DNA of 43,462 bases from Bacteroidaceae bacterium (GCA_017483765.1 JAFUVE010000083.1:1-43462), one strand, 5' to 3'; numbered from the stretch's first letter, positions 7,372-16,811 are shown. The notes: a model not told the origin generated them from the sequence alone. A program made the numbers and translations.

Positions 7372-7441
7372 ATAGAAACTATAGAAACTATAAAAACTAT
7401 AGAAACTATAAAATATATAAAAACTATAGAAACTATAAAAA
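7372..7441. repeat. Nonamer array with ATAG/ATAA, copy 2
   Basis: ATA cores lie at 7372, 7381, 7390, 7399, 7408, 7417, 7426 and 7435, strictly every 9 bases. The unit is the same CTATAGAAA/CTATAAAAA as in the array at 6996-7111. It ends 13 bases before the sbcD start. Confidence 0.85.
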
Positions 7442-7454
7442 ACCACAATGGACT

Positions 7455-8681
7455 ATGAGAATCATTCACACAGCGGACCTGCATCTGGGCCAGATTCTTT
7501 ATCAGAATTACAGTCGGGAGGACGAGCATAAGCATTTTTTCCGTCAGTTGGAAGGGTGGATTGAAGAGTACAATCCCGACGCACTGGTGGTGAGCGGCGA
7601 CGTGTTCGACATCCAGCAACCGGGCGTACAAGTGAAAATGTTCTTCAACGAGTATTTCGTCAGCCTTCACGAGAAGTACCCGAAGCTGAAGATCGTGATA
7701 ACCGCCGGAAATCACGACTCCCCCTCGCGACTGCATGCCGACCACTTGCTTTGGAAAGCACAGAACGTGCATATCGTGGCACAAGCTCCCCCCTACGACA
7801 TCGAGAATGCGCCCACAGGCTGGGAAGAGAATTATATCGTGCGGCTGGAGAGCGGCTATATCGTGGCGTTGCCGTTCCTGACCGGTGAGCGTCCCGTCCA
7901 GATCCAGTCATTGCTTGACTACGTGGCGAAAGAGAATGCGGAATCCAAGCCGGTGGTGATGATGGCGCATGCCGCGGTGACCGACATGGACTTCGAGGGC
8001 CATGACTTCCACGGCCAGGTCAAGACCGTGGATGCGAGCAAGATGGGCCGTGGCTATGACTACCTCGCACTGGGCCATATCCACAAGCCTCAGACCATCG
8101 GTCACAGGGACGACCAGAAGGAAGAAGTGGTCAACTACCCCGCCGGCGTGATGCGCTACAGCGGCAGCGCGCTCCACGTGAGCTGCGACGAGCGTTACCG
8201 CCACAGCGTGAGCCTCGTGGACATCGACCGGCATGGAGGCAGCGTAGGAATCCGGCAACTGTTTATCAACGAGCTGCGTCATTTCCATATCCTGCCATCC
8301 GACAAAGAGGCATACCACTCGCAGAAAGAGACGCTTGACGGGCTGAAGGCATTCATCAGTGGCGGAGGCCGAGGCTACTTCCGCCTGCATATTGACTATA
8401 AGGCCGACATTCCTTCGGACTTCAACCAGACGGTGTACAAAATGATTGAGAACGACGGCGAGCTGCGCTACAACCCAAAGACCATCTGGCGGGGCCAGGA
8501 AGAGCATGAAAAAACGGAAAAGCCGATGCCCACGTTCGAGATCGCCGACTTGCAGCAGATGACGGACCCGATGCGTTTCATCGAGAAGACCATCGACCGC
8601 TATGACGGGCTTAGCCTGGAGGACTTGAAGGCTGCATTCCAAGAAGTAGAAGAGTATTTGAAAATTGTACAAAACGAATAA
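7455..8681 (+). CDS. sbcD: SbcD, nuclease subunit of the SbcCD (Mre11-Rad50-like) complex
   Basis: 408 residues. The metallophosphoesterase motifs of Mre11/SbcD are all present: TADLHLG (7-13), GDVFD (near 48-52), GNHDSP (near 88), a later MMAHA segment and GHIHKP. With SbcC it forms a Mn-dependent, ATP-regulated nuclease that opens hairpins and trims blocked DNA ends in the cytoplasm. The sbcC start lies 6 bases after its stop, so the two are co-transcribed. The chosen ATG (MRIIHTADLH) is the conserved start of the family; an upstream ATG at 7449 is in another frame. Confidence 0.97.
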   Translation: MRIIHTADLHLGQILYQNYSREDEHKHFFRQLEGWIEEYNPDALVVSGDVFDIQQPGVQVKMFFNEYFVSLHEKYPKLKIVITAGNHDSPSRLHADHLLWKAQNVHIVAQAPPYDIENAPTGWEENYIVRLESGYIVALPFLTGERPVQIQSLLDYVAKENAESKPVVMMAHAAVTDMDFEGHDFHGQVKTVDASKMGRGYDYLALGHIHKPQTIGHRDDQKEEVVNYPAGVMRYSGSALHVSCDERYRHSVSLVDIDRHGGSVGIRQLFINELRHFHILPSDKEAYHSQKETLDGLKAFISGGGRGYFRLHIDYKADIPSDFNQTVYKMIENDGELRYNPKTIWRGQEEHEKTEKPMPTFEIADLQQMTDPMRFIEKTIDRYDGLSLEDLKAAFQEVEEYLKIVQNE

Positions 8682-8687
8682 AGATAT

Positions 8688-11600
8688 ATGGAGATATTAG
8701 CATTGCATTTGCGGAACATCGCTTCCATCATGGAGGCAGATATCGACTTCACAAAAGACTTGAAGGACGGGGTGACGGACGACCCTGCATCACTGTTTCT
8801 GATATGTGGCGACACAGGAGCCGGCAAGTCAGTAATCCTGGACGGCATATCCATGGCACTGTATAAAACGACGCCGAGAATCACAGGGGTAGCCAACGTG
8901 AGAAACAACAGAATCAATGGTGTAGAAGGCGGGAATGTGCTAATCAACGACATCCGCCAATACACACGTATCGGGATTTCCCATAAGGACCCCTGCTACA
9001 GCGAAGTGGTGTTCCGTGGAAACGACGGAGTCGTCTACCATGCAAAACTGTCGTTGGGATTCAAACGTACGAGAAGTTATAGCGATGCCGTATGGGAAGT
9101 AAAGAAAGGCGACTCCGACTGGATAAGCAGGGACTGTGAAGAGACGATTCTGCAAGCCATCGGACTCTCGTTCAATCAATTCTGCCGTATGGCGATGCTG
9201 GCACAGGGGCAGTTCGCCACCTTCCTGAAAGGCAAGAAAGAAGAGCGTACCGCGATCCTGGAGCAACTGACCAACACGGAACGCTTCACCACCTACGGAA
9301 AAGCCATCACCAGTATCTGCCAGCAAGCAAAAGAAGACAGGAACGCCAAGCAGACACAATATGACACAGAGGCCGCTCACTTGATGACGGCCGAGGAAGA
9401 AGAAAGAGAAAAAGGCGACAGGGATGTGTTTCTCAAGCAAAAGGCATTTGCCGAAGGCCACGTACAGGAAGCCGGGGAACGCCTGAGTCAGCTACAGCAA
9501 CTCATAGACAACCAGTCCATACTTGAAAAGACCCAGGGAGAGATTCATCGCTTGGAAGAGGAACAAAAAAGCGAAGGCTACAAGCTCATGGAAAAACTGA
9601 TAGGAGACTGGGAAAGCACGGTGGAAGTCCGCAGTCATCTTCGTCAGCTGACCTCAGTCCGTAAAGACAAAGCCAATGAGTCAAGAAAGTCCGGAGAGCA
9701 GGCCATGCGGTTCAGTCGTCTGACCGCTGACATTCTCTTTCGCCACGCCCGGCTCCAGGAACTGAGAGAGGAACTGAACAGACAGAGGACATGGCTTGAG
9801 AGCCAGTCCTCCCGAAAGGAGCTGTACGAGAGGTCAGGTTCCTTGGAAGAACAACTCCGGCAATTCCAGCAACTGGCTGACGACATAGCCGACAAGCAGT
9901 CCAAGCTACAAAAAGAACAGGCGAAAACCCCACTTTTGAATAGTGCCGCAGAAAAAGCCAAATCAGAGCGTGACGAAGCCGAGAAAGCCGTAAAATCCAA
10001 AGAGGCATCCATCGACGAACAGAAGAAAATACTCAACGGTTACGATCCAAAGGCCATCAACTCAGCAGTGGAGTCCGAGACCAAGAAGCAGACCACGCTG
10101 GAACATCTTCAAGAAAGATACGCCGAGCTGCAAGAAGTGCAGAAACGGCTTGCTGAGACATTAGCCGGTATTGAGCGCGACAAGGTAAAGTTATCAGGGC
10201 TGCAAACAGAGCGTGATGCCAAGGCAGAAGCCCACCAATCCGCTTCCGAAGCTTACGACAAGGCGAACCGGGAATATTCCACAATGCATGAAAGCGTGGA
10301 AGAGATGCTCGCAGATCTTCGCGCCAAGATTGTTCGTGAGGGAATCAAGACCTGTCCGCTATGCGGTCAGCAGATTGCCTCACAAATTGACATGACAGAT
10401 TTCAACCGTATACTGGAGCAGATAGAAGCGCGTGAAAAAGCAGCATTAAAAGCACGCGACACAGCTTTTGACGCCTTGAAGCAGGCAGAAAAAGCCTTCA
10501 ACAAACTGGCAGCAGAGCTGGATGAGAGAGAAAATGGGAAGGATGGCTATAAGCGTATTCATCAAGAAGCCAAGGATGCTGAGCTGATGCTGCGCGGAAG
10601 CGCTGAAAAGCTTGGGCTCACATACGACGACACCCTCTCCGCTCAGATTTCCGTTTCTTTGGAATCCACAGCCCTCACCATCAGCCAACTGAAAACCCAG
10701 CAAGATTCCGTCATCGCCCTTCAGACGCTCGTCGACCGTCTGTCTGACGAGAAGAAGCCATTAGACAAGGCCTTGAAAGAGGCAGAGAAAATGCTGACGA
10801 AGAGCGAGCAGAAAGTAAGAGACAACAAGCAGGAAATCAGCAGTCTGGAGACTCAGATAAAAGAAAATCAAGAAAAAAAGTCGAGAACATCGGAATCACT
10901 TTCCTCTGCCCTTGCGATGTTCTACCCTCAGTGGGAGTCAGCACCAATGGCCACCAAGACTACCCTCCACGGGGACAGTGCAACCTACCAGCAGAGACAG
11001 CGGGATTACGACAACAGACAGCAAGAAGAACAGAAGCATTCCACGCTGCTTGATCAGCTGGAAGGCATCTGCCAAACATTAGGTGACAGTCATCCGGAAT
11101 GGGCTCACGCAGAGACAGCTGAGTCCTACCCATGCAACGACATACTAAAAGAATGGCAGCGACTCTCAAACTCAGTGGCTGCCACCGACAAGAGCCTCGC
11201 AAATCTCTGCAAAAACGAGTCAGCTTACATGCAATCAATCGCCGAGAGTGGAAGAACAGAGGAGGAGCTGACTTCCATCCAATCGTCCGAGCATCAATAC
11301 GAGCCGTCGAAAAAGCGGGTGAATGGCGTGAGAGACAAGCTGACATCTCTGAGGGGGTCCGTCTCTACCCTCACCCAGCAGATTAAGGTGAACGTGGATA
11401 AACTCGGTATTTCATCTGCTTTAGCAGAGAAAGACGAAAACGGTCTGTCTGGCTTTGAGACATTGCTTCCGTCATACGAGGCAAAAAAAGTCAGTGCTGA
11501 GAATGAGCGGAGTTTTATTGACGGCCGATTAGCGGAGACTGAGACCAAGCTGCGCGAACAAGATAAGAACCGCGAGTGTCTCGCACGTTTCAAGAAAGAG

Positions 11601-12137
11601 CTGGAGGCCGCGACCGAGCGTCTCACCCGTTGGGATATTTTGAACAAACATTTAGGCGGCGACCGTTTCCGTAACATCGTTCAGACCTATGTTCTCCGTC
11701 CGTTGCTGAATATCGCCAACCAGTACCTGGAGCGCATCACCGACCGCTATGAGCTGACCTGCGACGAGAACAACGAGCAGCTGAGCATCCTCGTGCTCGA
11801 CCACTACAACAAGAACCAGGTGCGCAGTGCGACCGTGCTCTCTGGCGGTGAAACTTTCATGATCTCGCTGGCCCTCTCGCTCTCCCTCTCGTCGCTCAAC
11901 GCCCAGGGGATGAACGTGAACATCCTGTTCATCGACGAGGGCTTCGGCACGCTCGACGAGAAGTCGCTCGACAGCGTGATGTCTACGCTGGAGAAGCTGC
12001 AGGACATCGCCGGGCAGAGCCACCGCCGCGTGGGCATCATCTCCCACCGTGAGGAGCTGATGGAGCGGATTCCCGTGAAAATCTATGTGGAGAAGAAAGG
12101 TGAAGGCAGAAGCCAGGTGGTGGTGAAAAGTGAATAA
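8688..12137 (+). CDS. sbcC: SbcC, ATPase subunit of the SbcCD complex
   Basis: 1149 residues, slightly longer than the E. coli protein. Walker A GDTGAGKS lies at 41-48. Long coiled-coil arms surround a zinc hook CPLCG at 556-560 (Cys556, Cys559). The ABC signature LSGGE is at 1051-1055 and Walker B ILFIDEG at 1079-1085, followed by the D-loop segment TLDEKSLD. This is the full SMC/Rad50-like layout. It dimerises through the hook and gates SbcD. It follows sbcD with a 6-base gap and is followed by a hairpin terminator at 12245-12290. Confidence 0.97.
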   Translation: MEILALHLRNIASIMEADIDFTKDLKDGVTDDPASLFLICGDTGAGKSVILDGISMALYKTTPRITGVANVRNNRINGVEGGNVLINDIRQYTRIGISHKDPCYSEVVFRGNDGVVYHAKLSLGFKRTRSYSDAVWEVKKGDSDWISRDCEETILQAIGLSFNQFCRMAMLAQGQFATFLKGKKEERTAILEQLTNTERFTTYGKAITSICQQAKEDRNAKQTQYDTEAAHLMTAEEEEREKGDRDVFLKQKAFAEGHVQEAGERLSQLQQLIDNQSILEKTQGEIHRLEEEQKSEGYKLMEKLIGDWESTVEVRSHLRQLTSVRKDKANESRKSGEQAMRFSRLTADILFRHARLQELREELNRQRTWLESQSSRKELYERSGSLEEQLRQFQQLADDIADKQSKLQKEQAKTPLLNSAAEKAKSERDEAEKAVKSKEASIDEQKKILNGYDPKAINSAVESETKKQTTLEHLQERYAELQEVQKRLAETLAGIERDKVKLSGLQTERDAKAEAHQSASEAYDKANREYSTMHESVEEMLADLRAKIVREGIKTCPLCGQQIASQIDMTDFNRILEQIEAREKAALKARDTAFDALKQAEKAFNKLAAELDERENGKDGYKRIHQEAKDAELMLRGSAEKLGLTYDDTLSAQISVSLESTALTISQLKTQQDSVIALQTLVDRLSDEKKPLDKALKEAEKMLTKSEQKVRDNKQEISSLETQIKENQEKKSRTSESLSSALAMFYPQWESAPMATKTTLHGDSATYQQRQRDYDNRQQEEQKHSTLLDQLEGICQTLGDSHPEWAHAETAESYPCNDILKEWQRLSNSVAATDKSLANLCKNESAYMQSIAESGRTEEELTSIQSSEHQYEPSKKRVNGVRDKLTSLRGSVSTLTQQIKVNVDKLGISSALAEKDENGLSGFETLLPSYEAKKVSAENERSFIDGRLAETETKLREQDKNRECLARFKKELEAATERLTRWDILNKHLGGDRFRNIVQTYVLRPLLNIANQYLERITDRYELTCDENNEQLSILVLDHYNKNQVRSATVLSGGETFMISLALSLSLSSLNAQGMNVNILFIDEGFGTLDEKSLDSVMSTLEKLQDIAGQSHRRVGIISHREELMERIPVKIYVEKKGEGRSQVVVKSE

Positions 12138-12244
12138 TGAATAGTGAATAGTGTATTTACTTTGTGAATAGAGTTGATGGGCGGAATGGACTAAGCAATA
12201 TGGGGTGAAAGGACGGAATGGACATACCTTTCTGACACGAACAA

Positions 12245-12290
12245 AGCGGTGCTACTTCCTAACGGAAACTGCACCGCTATTTGTTTTTCA
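12245..12290 (+). terminator. Terminator of the sbcDC operon
   Basis: AGCGGTGC (12245-12252) pairs with GCACCGCT (12271-12278). An inner TTCC/GGAA stem shortens the loop, and a tail of ATTTGTTTTT follows. It lies 108 bases after the sbcC stop. Confidence 0.7.
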
Positions 12291-12333
12291 GCTCAAAGTT
12301 CAAAACTCAAAGATAAGACATCAAATTTCAATT

Positions 12334-12390
12334 CTCGTGCAAGCGAGAGCAGAATGAAGCTCGCTTCAATTATGCCGAGCGCAGCCGAGA
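12334..12390. repeat. Intergenic hairpin element (AAGCGAG/CTCGCTT)
   Basis: AAGCGAG at 12341-12347 pairs with CTCGCTT at 12359-12365. The element continues into CCGAGCGCAGCCGAG. From memory, similar sequences recur between genes in Bacteroidota; only one copy is in this window. Just upstream, at 12150-12167, is an 18-mer also found at 2671-2688. Confidence 0.4.
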
Positions 12391-12428
12391 ATCATGCCAA
12401 TAAACCTCAAAATTCAAATTTCAAAGTA

Positions 12429-14891
12429 TCATTGTCCTGCGATGATGTTGATGATGGCTACGATGTCTGAGATGTCGGTCTTTTGGTCCTCATTGACATC
12501 GGAGGTGTTGACATAGGTGGTGTCGCCGGCGATGGTGTTGATGACTGCCACGATGTCGGAGATATCCACTTTTCCGTCGAGGTTGACGTCACCTTTGAGT
12601 TGGGTCGGCTCCACGTACTGAATGACCACATTCCTTGAGCTTACCACTCTTCGTGAAACTCTGACCGAATAGGCAGAGAAAGTCGCATTTTCAGGTTCTG
12701 TGATCTGCAGTCCGTCTTTCAGAATCAGGTCATTCAGTGAATAGATACTTCCGGACTCACCGTACGCCTTGATGACGGTGTTCTTATTGGACGCACTCAC
12801 AGCTCCCTGATAATCCAAGGAAACCCTGCCGGCAGCCACGCCTTGTATTCCGTAATTTCCACCTGTCGCTCTCAGTTCGATGTTTTCTACGGACAGCAAT
12901 CCCCTCAGCAACACAGCCGCCTCTTTAGCTGTGGACCAGAAGACAGAACCGCCACGAGCACCTTTAAGCGTGGTATTGGCCCTGAGCACCAGCCCGCTCT
13001 TTCCTTCGCCCGATGCCATCAGCGACACGTTGTCGTTGACCAGGATGGTCAGTCCCTGGATAGAAGAGACAATGCAGTTTTCTGTATCCGAATTGATGGC
13101 CACGTTCGACAATGACAGAGTTCTGTCCTGCGGCGAGTATCTTGCCACCACCAGTTTCTGGCCTATCGGCTGGATGCCGTCTATGAAAGTGCGCAGTGAA
13201 GCGCAGTTCTTGCTGGTGACGCGGGTGCCGCAGATATAGAGGTCGTATTCTTCCACCGGCTCCACATACTGGATAATGACGTTCTGGTTCTTCACCGTCG
13301 TTCCGCTGGCATCGCACACACTGCCCGTTCCTCCAGTCAGCTGGAAGGAGGAGTTCTCAGGGTTGGTGATGGCGAGTCCGTCGTTGAGCGTGAGGCTCTT
13401 GGCCAGTGCGATACATCCGTTCAGGCTTCCGAAGGCATAGACAACGGTGTTTTTTCCTCTGACGACGATGTCACCGAAGTTGGTGCTTCCCTGAGCTGTG
13501 TAAAAGCCGGAGATGCCGTATGTGTTTCCTCTTGCCGTCAGTTCCAGTCCGCCGTTGACGTTGAGTGTGGCGTTTCCGAGATGAATGGCTGCGCCGTTGG
13601 TGGCATTCACTTGCAGGTGGTCGTCCTGCCCGTCAGTAGCTGTGATGGTAGTGTTGGAGGAGAGCTGCATACCGTTTGTGTAGCCTCTGACGACATTCAT
13701 GCCATTGGCAGCGATGGTAAGCCCGCTGATGGTGGATGACAAAGCATAGGAGTTATATGTTGAAGTGATGCTGGCGTTGTCGAGTGTAAGCTTGTTGGTC
13801 TGAGGGTCAAAGGTGACAGTGCCGTCAACTCCGTCGAAGGATGAGATATTGTCGCAGTTCTCAGTGTCGACCTGTATTCCGTCGATATAAAGTCCGTAGG
13901 CAGTGTAGCGGTAGAAATAGCCGGTGGTGGGGTTGGCATAGGCAACAGTGAGCTTCTGCGGGTCGTATGCGATGGCTCCTTTCAGTTTGGTGCAGCCAAG
14001 GAACATGGACTCAGAGGAAGATGAGGTCCATGTGTTGTTGCAGATGATTTTCGATAGATTGGAGCAGTTGGCGAACATACTTGACATATCCTGTACCTTT
14101 CCCGTACTGAAATATCTCAGGTCGAGCGACTTGATAGCGCTGCATCCGTAAAACATCGATCCCATATGCGTGGCGCTGCTGGTATCGAAGAGAGAGAGGT
14201 TCAGTCTTTGCAGGCTTTTGCATCCATAGAACATGGACGACATCCTCTGTACTTTATGGGTATAGAATTTGGTCCCCATCCTGTTGAAGAACTCGATGGA
14301 CCCCATACTGGAGCAGTTACCGAACATATTGTCCATGTTGGTGACGTTCGACGTGTTCATGTAGCTGACATCGATGGCTGGCATAGCTGAGCATGCAAAG
14401 AACATATAAGACATGTCTGTCACTTTTTGCGTGTCGAAAGACGAAAGGTCAACAAACTGCAGCGCGGTACACTCCCTGAACATCTCCTTCATGGTGGTGA
14501 CGTTTGAGGTGTTGAGATACTGCAACCCCTGGATACTCTCCAGCTTTCCGCATCTGTAGAACCATTCGAGAGTGCTCGTGGGCTTCACTTCCTGAAATCC
14601 CTGGACGAACACCACTTTTTTCACGGTGCTTCTCACTTGTATGTTCCATGCCGGCACACTCGCTGAGCCTGTGACCTCACTGCCCGTCCACACACGCGTG
14701 ACAGTCTGTCCTTCATAGGATTGTCCGGACTTGAATGACGTGGATGAATAGACAAAATAGAGAGTGGCACTGCTCTCACACCATAGAGCGTATGCTGTCT
14801 GTGCTGCTTTAGCTGAGGTTGTAAACATCATAAGTATGGCTAAAAGGGAGAACACAGCCATGCGTTTTCTGAAGTTAGTAGTAGTTTTCAT
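12429..14891 (-). CDS. Secreted BspA-type repeat protein with C-terminal dockerin
   Basis: 820 residues with a signal peptide ending near TSAKA (about residue 29). Residues of roughly 110-325 hold repeated units of the form NTSNVTxMxxMFxxC.xLxxLDLS, the BspA/DUF285 surface repeat of about 24 residues. Two related modules follow, each starting with a Y-x-LYI-x-G pattern (about 335-545 and 553-755). The C-terminus has two calcium-loop segments, DVNLDGKVDISDIV and DVNEDQKTDISDIV, which together form a type I dockerin (about 765-820). Such a protein is expected at or outside the cell surface, with BspA repeats used for adhesion and the dockerin docking to a cohesin or to an intramolecular partner. 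No cohesin gene is visible here. Domain calls are sure, role is inferred. Confidence 0.9.
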   Translation of the reverse strand: MKTTTNFRKRMAVFSLLAILMMFTTSAKAAQTAYALWCESSATLYFVYSSTSFKSGQSYEGQTVTRVWTGSEVTGSASVPAWNIQVRSTVKKVVFVQGFQEVKPTSTLEWFYRCGKLESIQGLQYLNTSNVTTMKEMFRECTALQFVDLSSFDTQKVTDMSYMFFACSAMPAIDVSYMNTSNVTNMDNMFGNCSSMGSIEFFNRMGTKFYTHKVQRMSSMFYGCKSLQRLNLSLFDTSSATHMGSMFYGCSAIKSLDLRYFSTGKVQDMSSMFANCSNLSKIICNNTWTSSSSESMFLGCTKLKGAIAYDPQKLTVAYANPTTGYFYRYTAYGLYIDGIQVDTENCDNISSFDGVDGTVTFDPQTNKLTLDNASITSTYNSYALSSTISGLTIAANGMNVVRGYTNGMQLSSNTTITATDGQDDHLQVNATNGAAIHLGNATLNVNGGLELTARGNTYGISGFYTAQGSTNFGDIVVRGKNTVVYAFGSLNGCIALAKSLTLNDGLAITNPENSSFQLTGGTGSVCDASGTTVKNQNVIIQYVEPVEEYDLYICGTRVTSKNCASLRTFIDGIQPIGQKLVVARYSPQDRTLSLSNVAINSDTENCIVSSIQGLTILVNDNVSLMASGEGKSGLVLRANTTLKGARGGSVFWSTAKEAAVLLRGLLSVENIELRATGGNYGIQGVAAGRVSLDYQGAVSASNKNTVIKAYGESGSIYSLNDLILKDGLQITEPENATFSAYSVRVSRRVVSSRNVVIQYVEPTQLKGDVNLDGKVDISDIVAVINTIAGDTTYVNTSDVNEDQKTDISDIVAIINIIAGQ

Positions 14892-14952
14892 AAGCTTTTC
14901 GTATTATAGGATTTGTAATTCTTGAGAAAAGAGCGAAAATATAATCGCTTTG

Positions 14953-14983
14953 CAAATTTACGCAATAATCTCTAAATATCAAA
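14953..14983 (-). promoter_or_regulatory. Promoter of the BspA/dockerin gene
   Basis: On the minus strand TTTG (14983-14980), a 19-base spacer and TAAATTTG (14960-14953) match the Bacteroidota promoter exactly. Transcription would start near 14949, leaving a leader of about 58 bases. Confidence 0.75.
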
Positions 14984-15078
14984 GATAAAGATAAATAAAA
15001 TGGAAAAAATCAAGATTACATTTTTAAGATATGGATTATTTCGCAAAAAAATCGTAAATTCGCAAAAAAATTTTGAAC

Positions 15079-15924
15079 ATGGGTGAGCTAGTATATATTT
15101 TCGTGTTGGCGATTGTGGTGACAATCCACGAATTCGGACATTATTTTATGGCCCGATGGATGGGCGTTCGAGTGAAGAAGATGCAGATTTTCTTCTTCCC
15201 ATTCTATTCGTTCAAGCCTTCGCCTCCCCAACAGCTAAGGGGAAAGACCTCCTGGCGCGACACCACCTATTCCTTCGGATGGCTGCCGTTCGGCGGCTAC
15301 ACCTCGTTTGAGAACCGCCCGACGGGTGTGCAGTTCACCGACCAGTACGGCCAGCGTCACACAATGGACTACGACACTTACCTGAGACTGAACGGGCAGA
15401 ACTCGTCGGCAGGCAGCGACCTGTATTACAACACAAAACCGGCATGGAAACGTTTTCTGATTTCCATAGCCGGCGTGCTGTTCAATCTGATTACGGCATT
15501 CCTGATTTATCTCCTCTTCGTGATGGTGAGCGACGCGGGCAGCTCATCCGGCTTCTGGCAGTCGCTGAGCGCCACGATGGAGTTCATCTGCTTCACTGTG
15601 GGCAACACCTTGTCCAACATCCTGTCGATGCTGGGCATCCATCTCTTTGAGCCCGTCATATCCACGGACAACTACGACATCATACTCTCGTTCTGGACCA
15701 CAGCAGAGGCGCATCCGCTGGTGAAGCACATCGCCGACCTGTCGTGCGTGCTTGCCCTGATCAACATTCTCCCCATTCCCCCACTCGACGGCGGACAGGC
15801 CACGTTCGAGGTGTACGAGATGATCACGGGCAAGGAGCCGAGTGAAGGATTCAAACGAGGTGCTTACATCGTGGGCAGCATCATCTTCATCCTTGTGTTC
15901 TGGATATTGCCGATGATACATTGA
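15079..15924 (+). CDS. M50-family intramembrane metalloprotease, PDZ-less
   Basis: 281 residues from the ATG at 15079; an upstream TTG at 15073 also keeps the frame open, but MGELVYIF begins the first membrane segment naturally. The zinc motif HEFGH is at residues 17-21 in the first transmembrane helix, and the third ligand Asp237 sits in NILPIPPLDGG within a later helix. At least two further hydrophobic segments are seen (about 130-150 and 258-278). The protein lacks the PDZ domains of RseP and is far shorter. Site-2-type proteases cut membrane-bound regulators or signal-peptide remnants; the substrate is unknown. It stands alone between a divergent and a convergent gene. Confidence 0.88.
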   Translation: MGELVYIFVLAIVVTIHEFGHYFMARWMGVRVKKMQIFFFPFYSFKPSPPQQLRGKTSWRDTTYSFGWLPFGGYTSFENRPTGVQFTDQYGQRHTMDYDTYLRLNGQNSSAGSDLYYNTKPAWKRFLISIAGVLFNLITAFLIYLLFVMVSDAGSSSGFWQSLSATMEFICFTVGNTLSNILSMLGIHLFEPVISTDNYDIILSFWTTAEAHPLVKHIADLSCVLALINILPIPPLDGGQATFEVYEMITGKEPSEGFKRGAYIVGSIIFILVFWILPMIH

Positions 15925-15963
15925 TTGGTTGAAAGTTCAATGTGGGATGTTGCGAGAAAAAAT

Positions 15964-15987
15964 AAAAGGGCCTTGTGGCCCTTTTTC
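15964..15987. terminator. Bidirectional terminator between the M50 protease gene and kdsA
   Basis: AAAAGGGCC and GGCCCTTTT form a 9-bp stem with a TTGT loop, followed by T on the plus strand and preceded by A residues that serve the minus strand. It separates two convergent genes. Confidence 0.85.
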
Positions 15988-15995
15988 TATGTGTT

Positions 15996-16745
15996 TTAAT
16001 CAAGTAATGACTTGATGACGTCTCCCAGCTGAGTGAGAGGAATCATGTTGGGTCCGTCGCTGAGTGCGTTGTCCGGATCAGGATGAGTCTCGAAGAAGAA
16101 TCCGTTTGCTCCGAAAGCCTTGGCAGCGAGTGCCATGGCAGGGATGAACTCACGGTTTCCTCCCGTCTTTCCCCCAGCTGCCCCCGGCCGCTGCACGGAG
16201 TGAGTGCAGTCCATGATGACGGTGTCGGTGAAGCGCATCATGTCGGGGATGTTCCGGAAGTCCACCACCAGGTTGTTGTAGCCATAGATATTGCCACGCT
16301 CGGTGAGCCACACGTTGTCGTTACCCGCATCGCGCACTTTCTGCACGGGATATTCCATGTCGAGACCGGAGAGGAACTGCGCCTTCTTGATGTTGACGGT
16401 CTTGCCCGTCTTCGCCGCCGCCACGAGCAAGTCGGTCTGGCGGCAGAGAAAAGCCGGAATCTGGAGTATGTCAGCCACCTTTGCCACGGGGGCCGCTTGC
16501 CAGGACTCATGGATGTCGGTAAGGATCCGTAGTCCATACTTGTCCTTCACGTCCTGCAGCATCTGAAGCCCCCGCTCCATACCCGGTCCGCGGAAAGAGC
16601 GTATTGACGTTCGGTTAGCCTTGTCGAAGGAGGCCTTGAAGATGATGTCGACACCCATTCTCTTGTTCAGTCTCACGAGTTCTTCCGCTACACAGTCAAG
16701 CAGTTGGGAAGACTCAATCACACATGGTCCTGCTATGAAAATCAT
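15996..16745 (-). CDS. kdsA: 3-deoxy-8-phosphooctulonate (KDO-8-P) synthase
   Basis: 249 residues. It condenses phosphoenolpyruvate and D-arabinose-5-phosphate to KDO-8-P, the committed step to the inner-core sugar of LPS, in the cytoplasm. Visible family motifs are AGPCVIES (5-12), FKASFDKANRTS (36-47), LTDIHE, QIPAFLCRQTDLL, VNIKKAQFLS, DCTHSVQRPG and ETHPDPDNALSDGPN. The Cys of GPCV is where metal-independent enzymes carry Asn, so this should be the metal-dependent class. It lies 66 bases behind the GDP-L-fucose synthase gene and is probably co-transcribed with it. Confidence 0.96.
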   Translation of the reverse strand: MIFIAGPCVIESSQLLDCVAEELVRLNKRMGVDIIFKASFDKANRTSIRSFRGPGMERGLQMLQDVKDKYGLRILTDIHESWQAAPVAKVADILQIPAFLCRQTDLLVAAAKTGKTVNIKKAQFLSGLDMEYPVQKVRDAGNDNVWLTERGNIYGYNNLVVDFRNIPDMMRFTDTVIMDCTHSVQRPGAAGGKTGGNREFIPAMALAAKAFGANGFFFETHPDPDNALSDGPNMIPLTQLGDVIKSLLD

Positions 16746-16811
16746 ATTATCAGTTGAGTGGTTAGAGTTGAATGTGAAGTTACTCTTTTTAGTGGAGAGT
16801 TGAGAGTGTAA

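Noticed and set aside
15073-15078. TTG start for the M50 protease gene
   Set aside because: The ATG six bases later fits the natural start of the first membrane helix.
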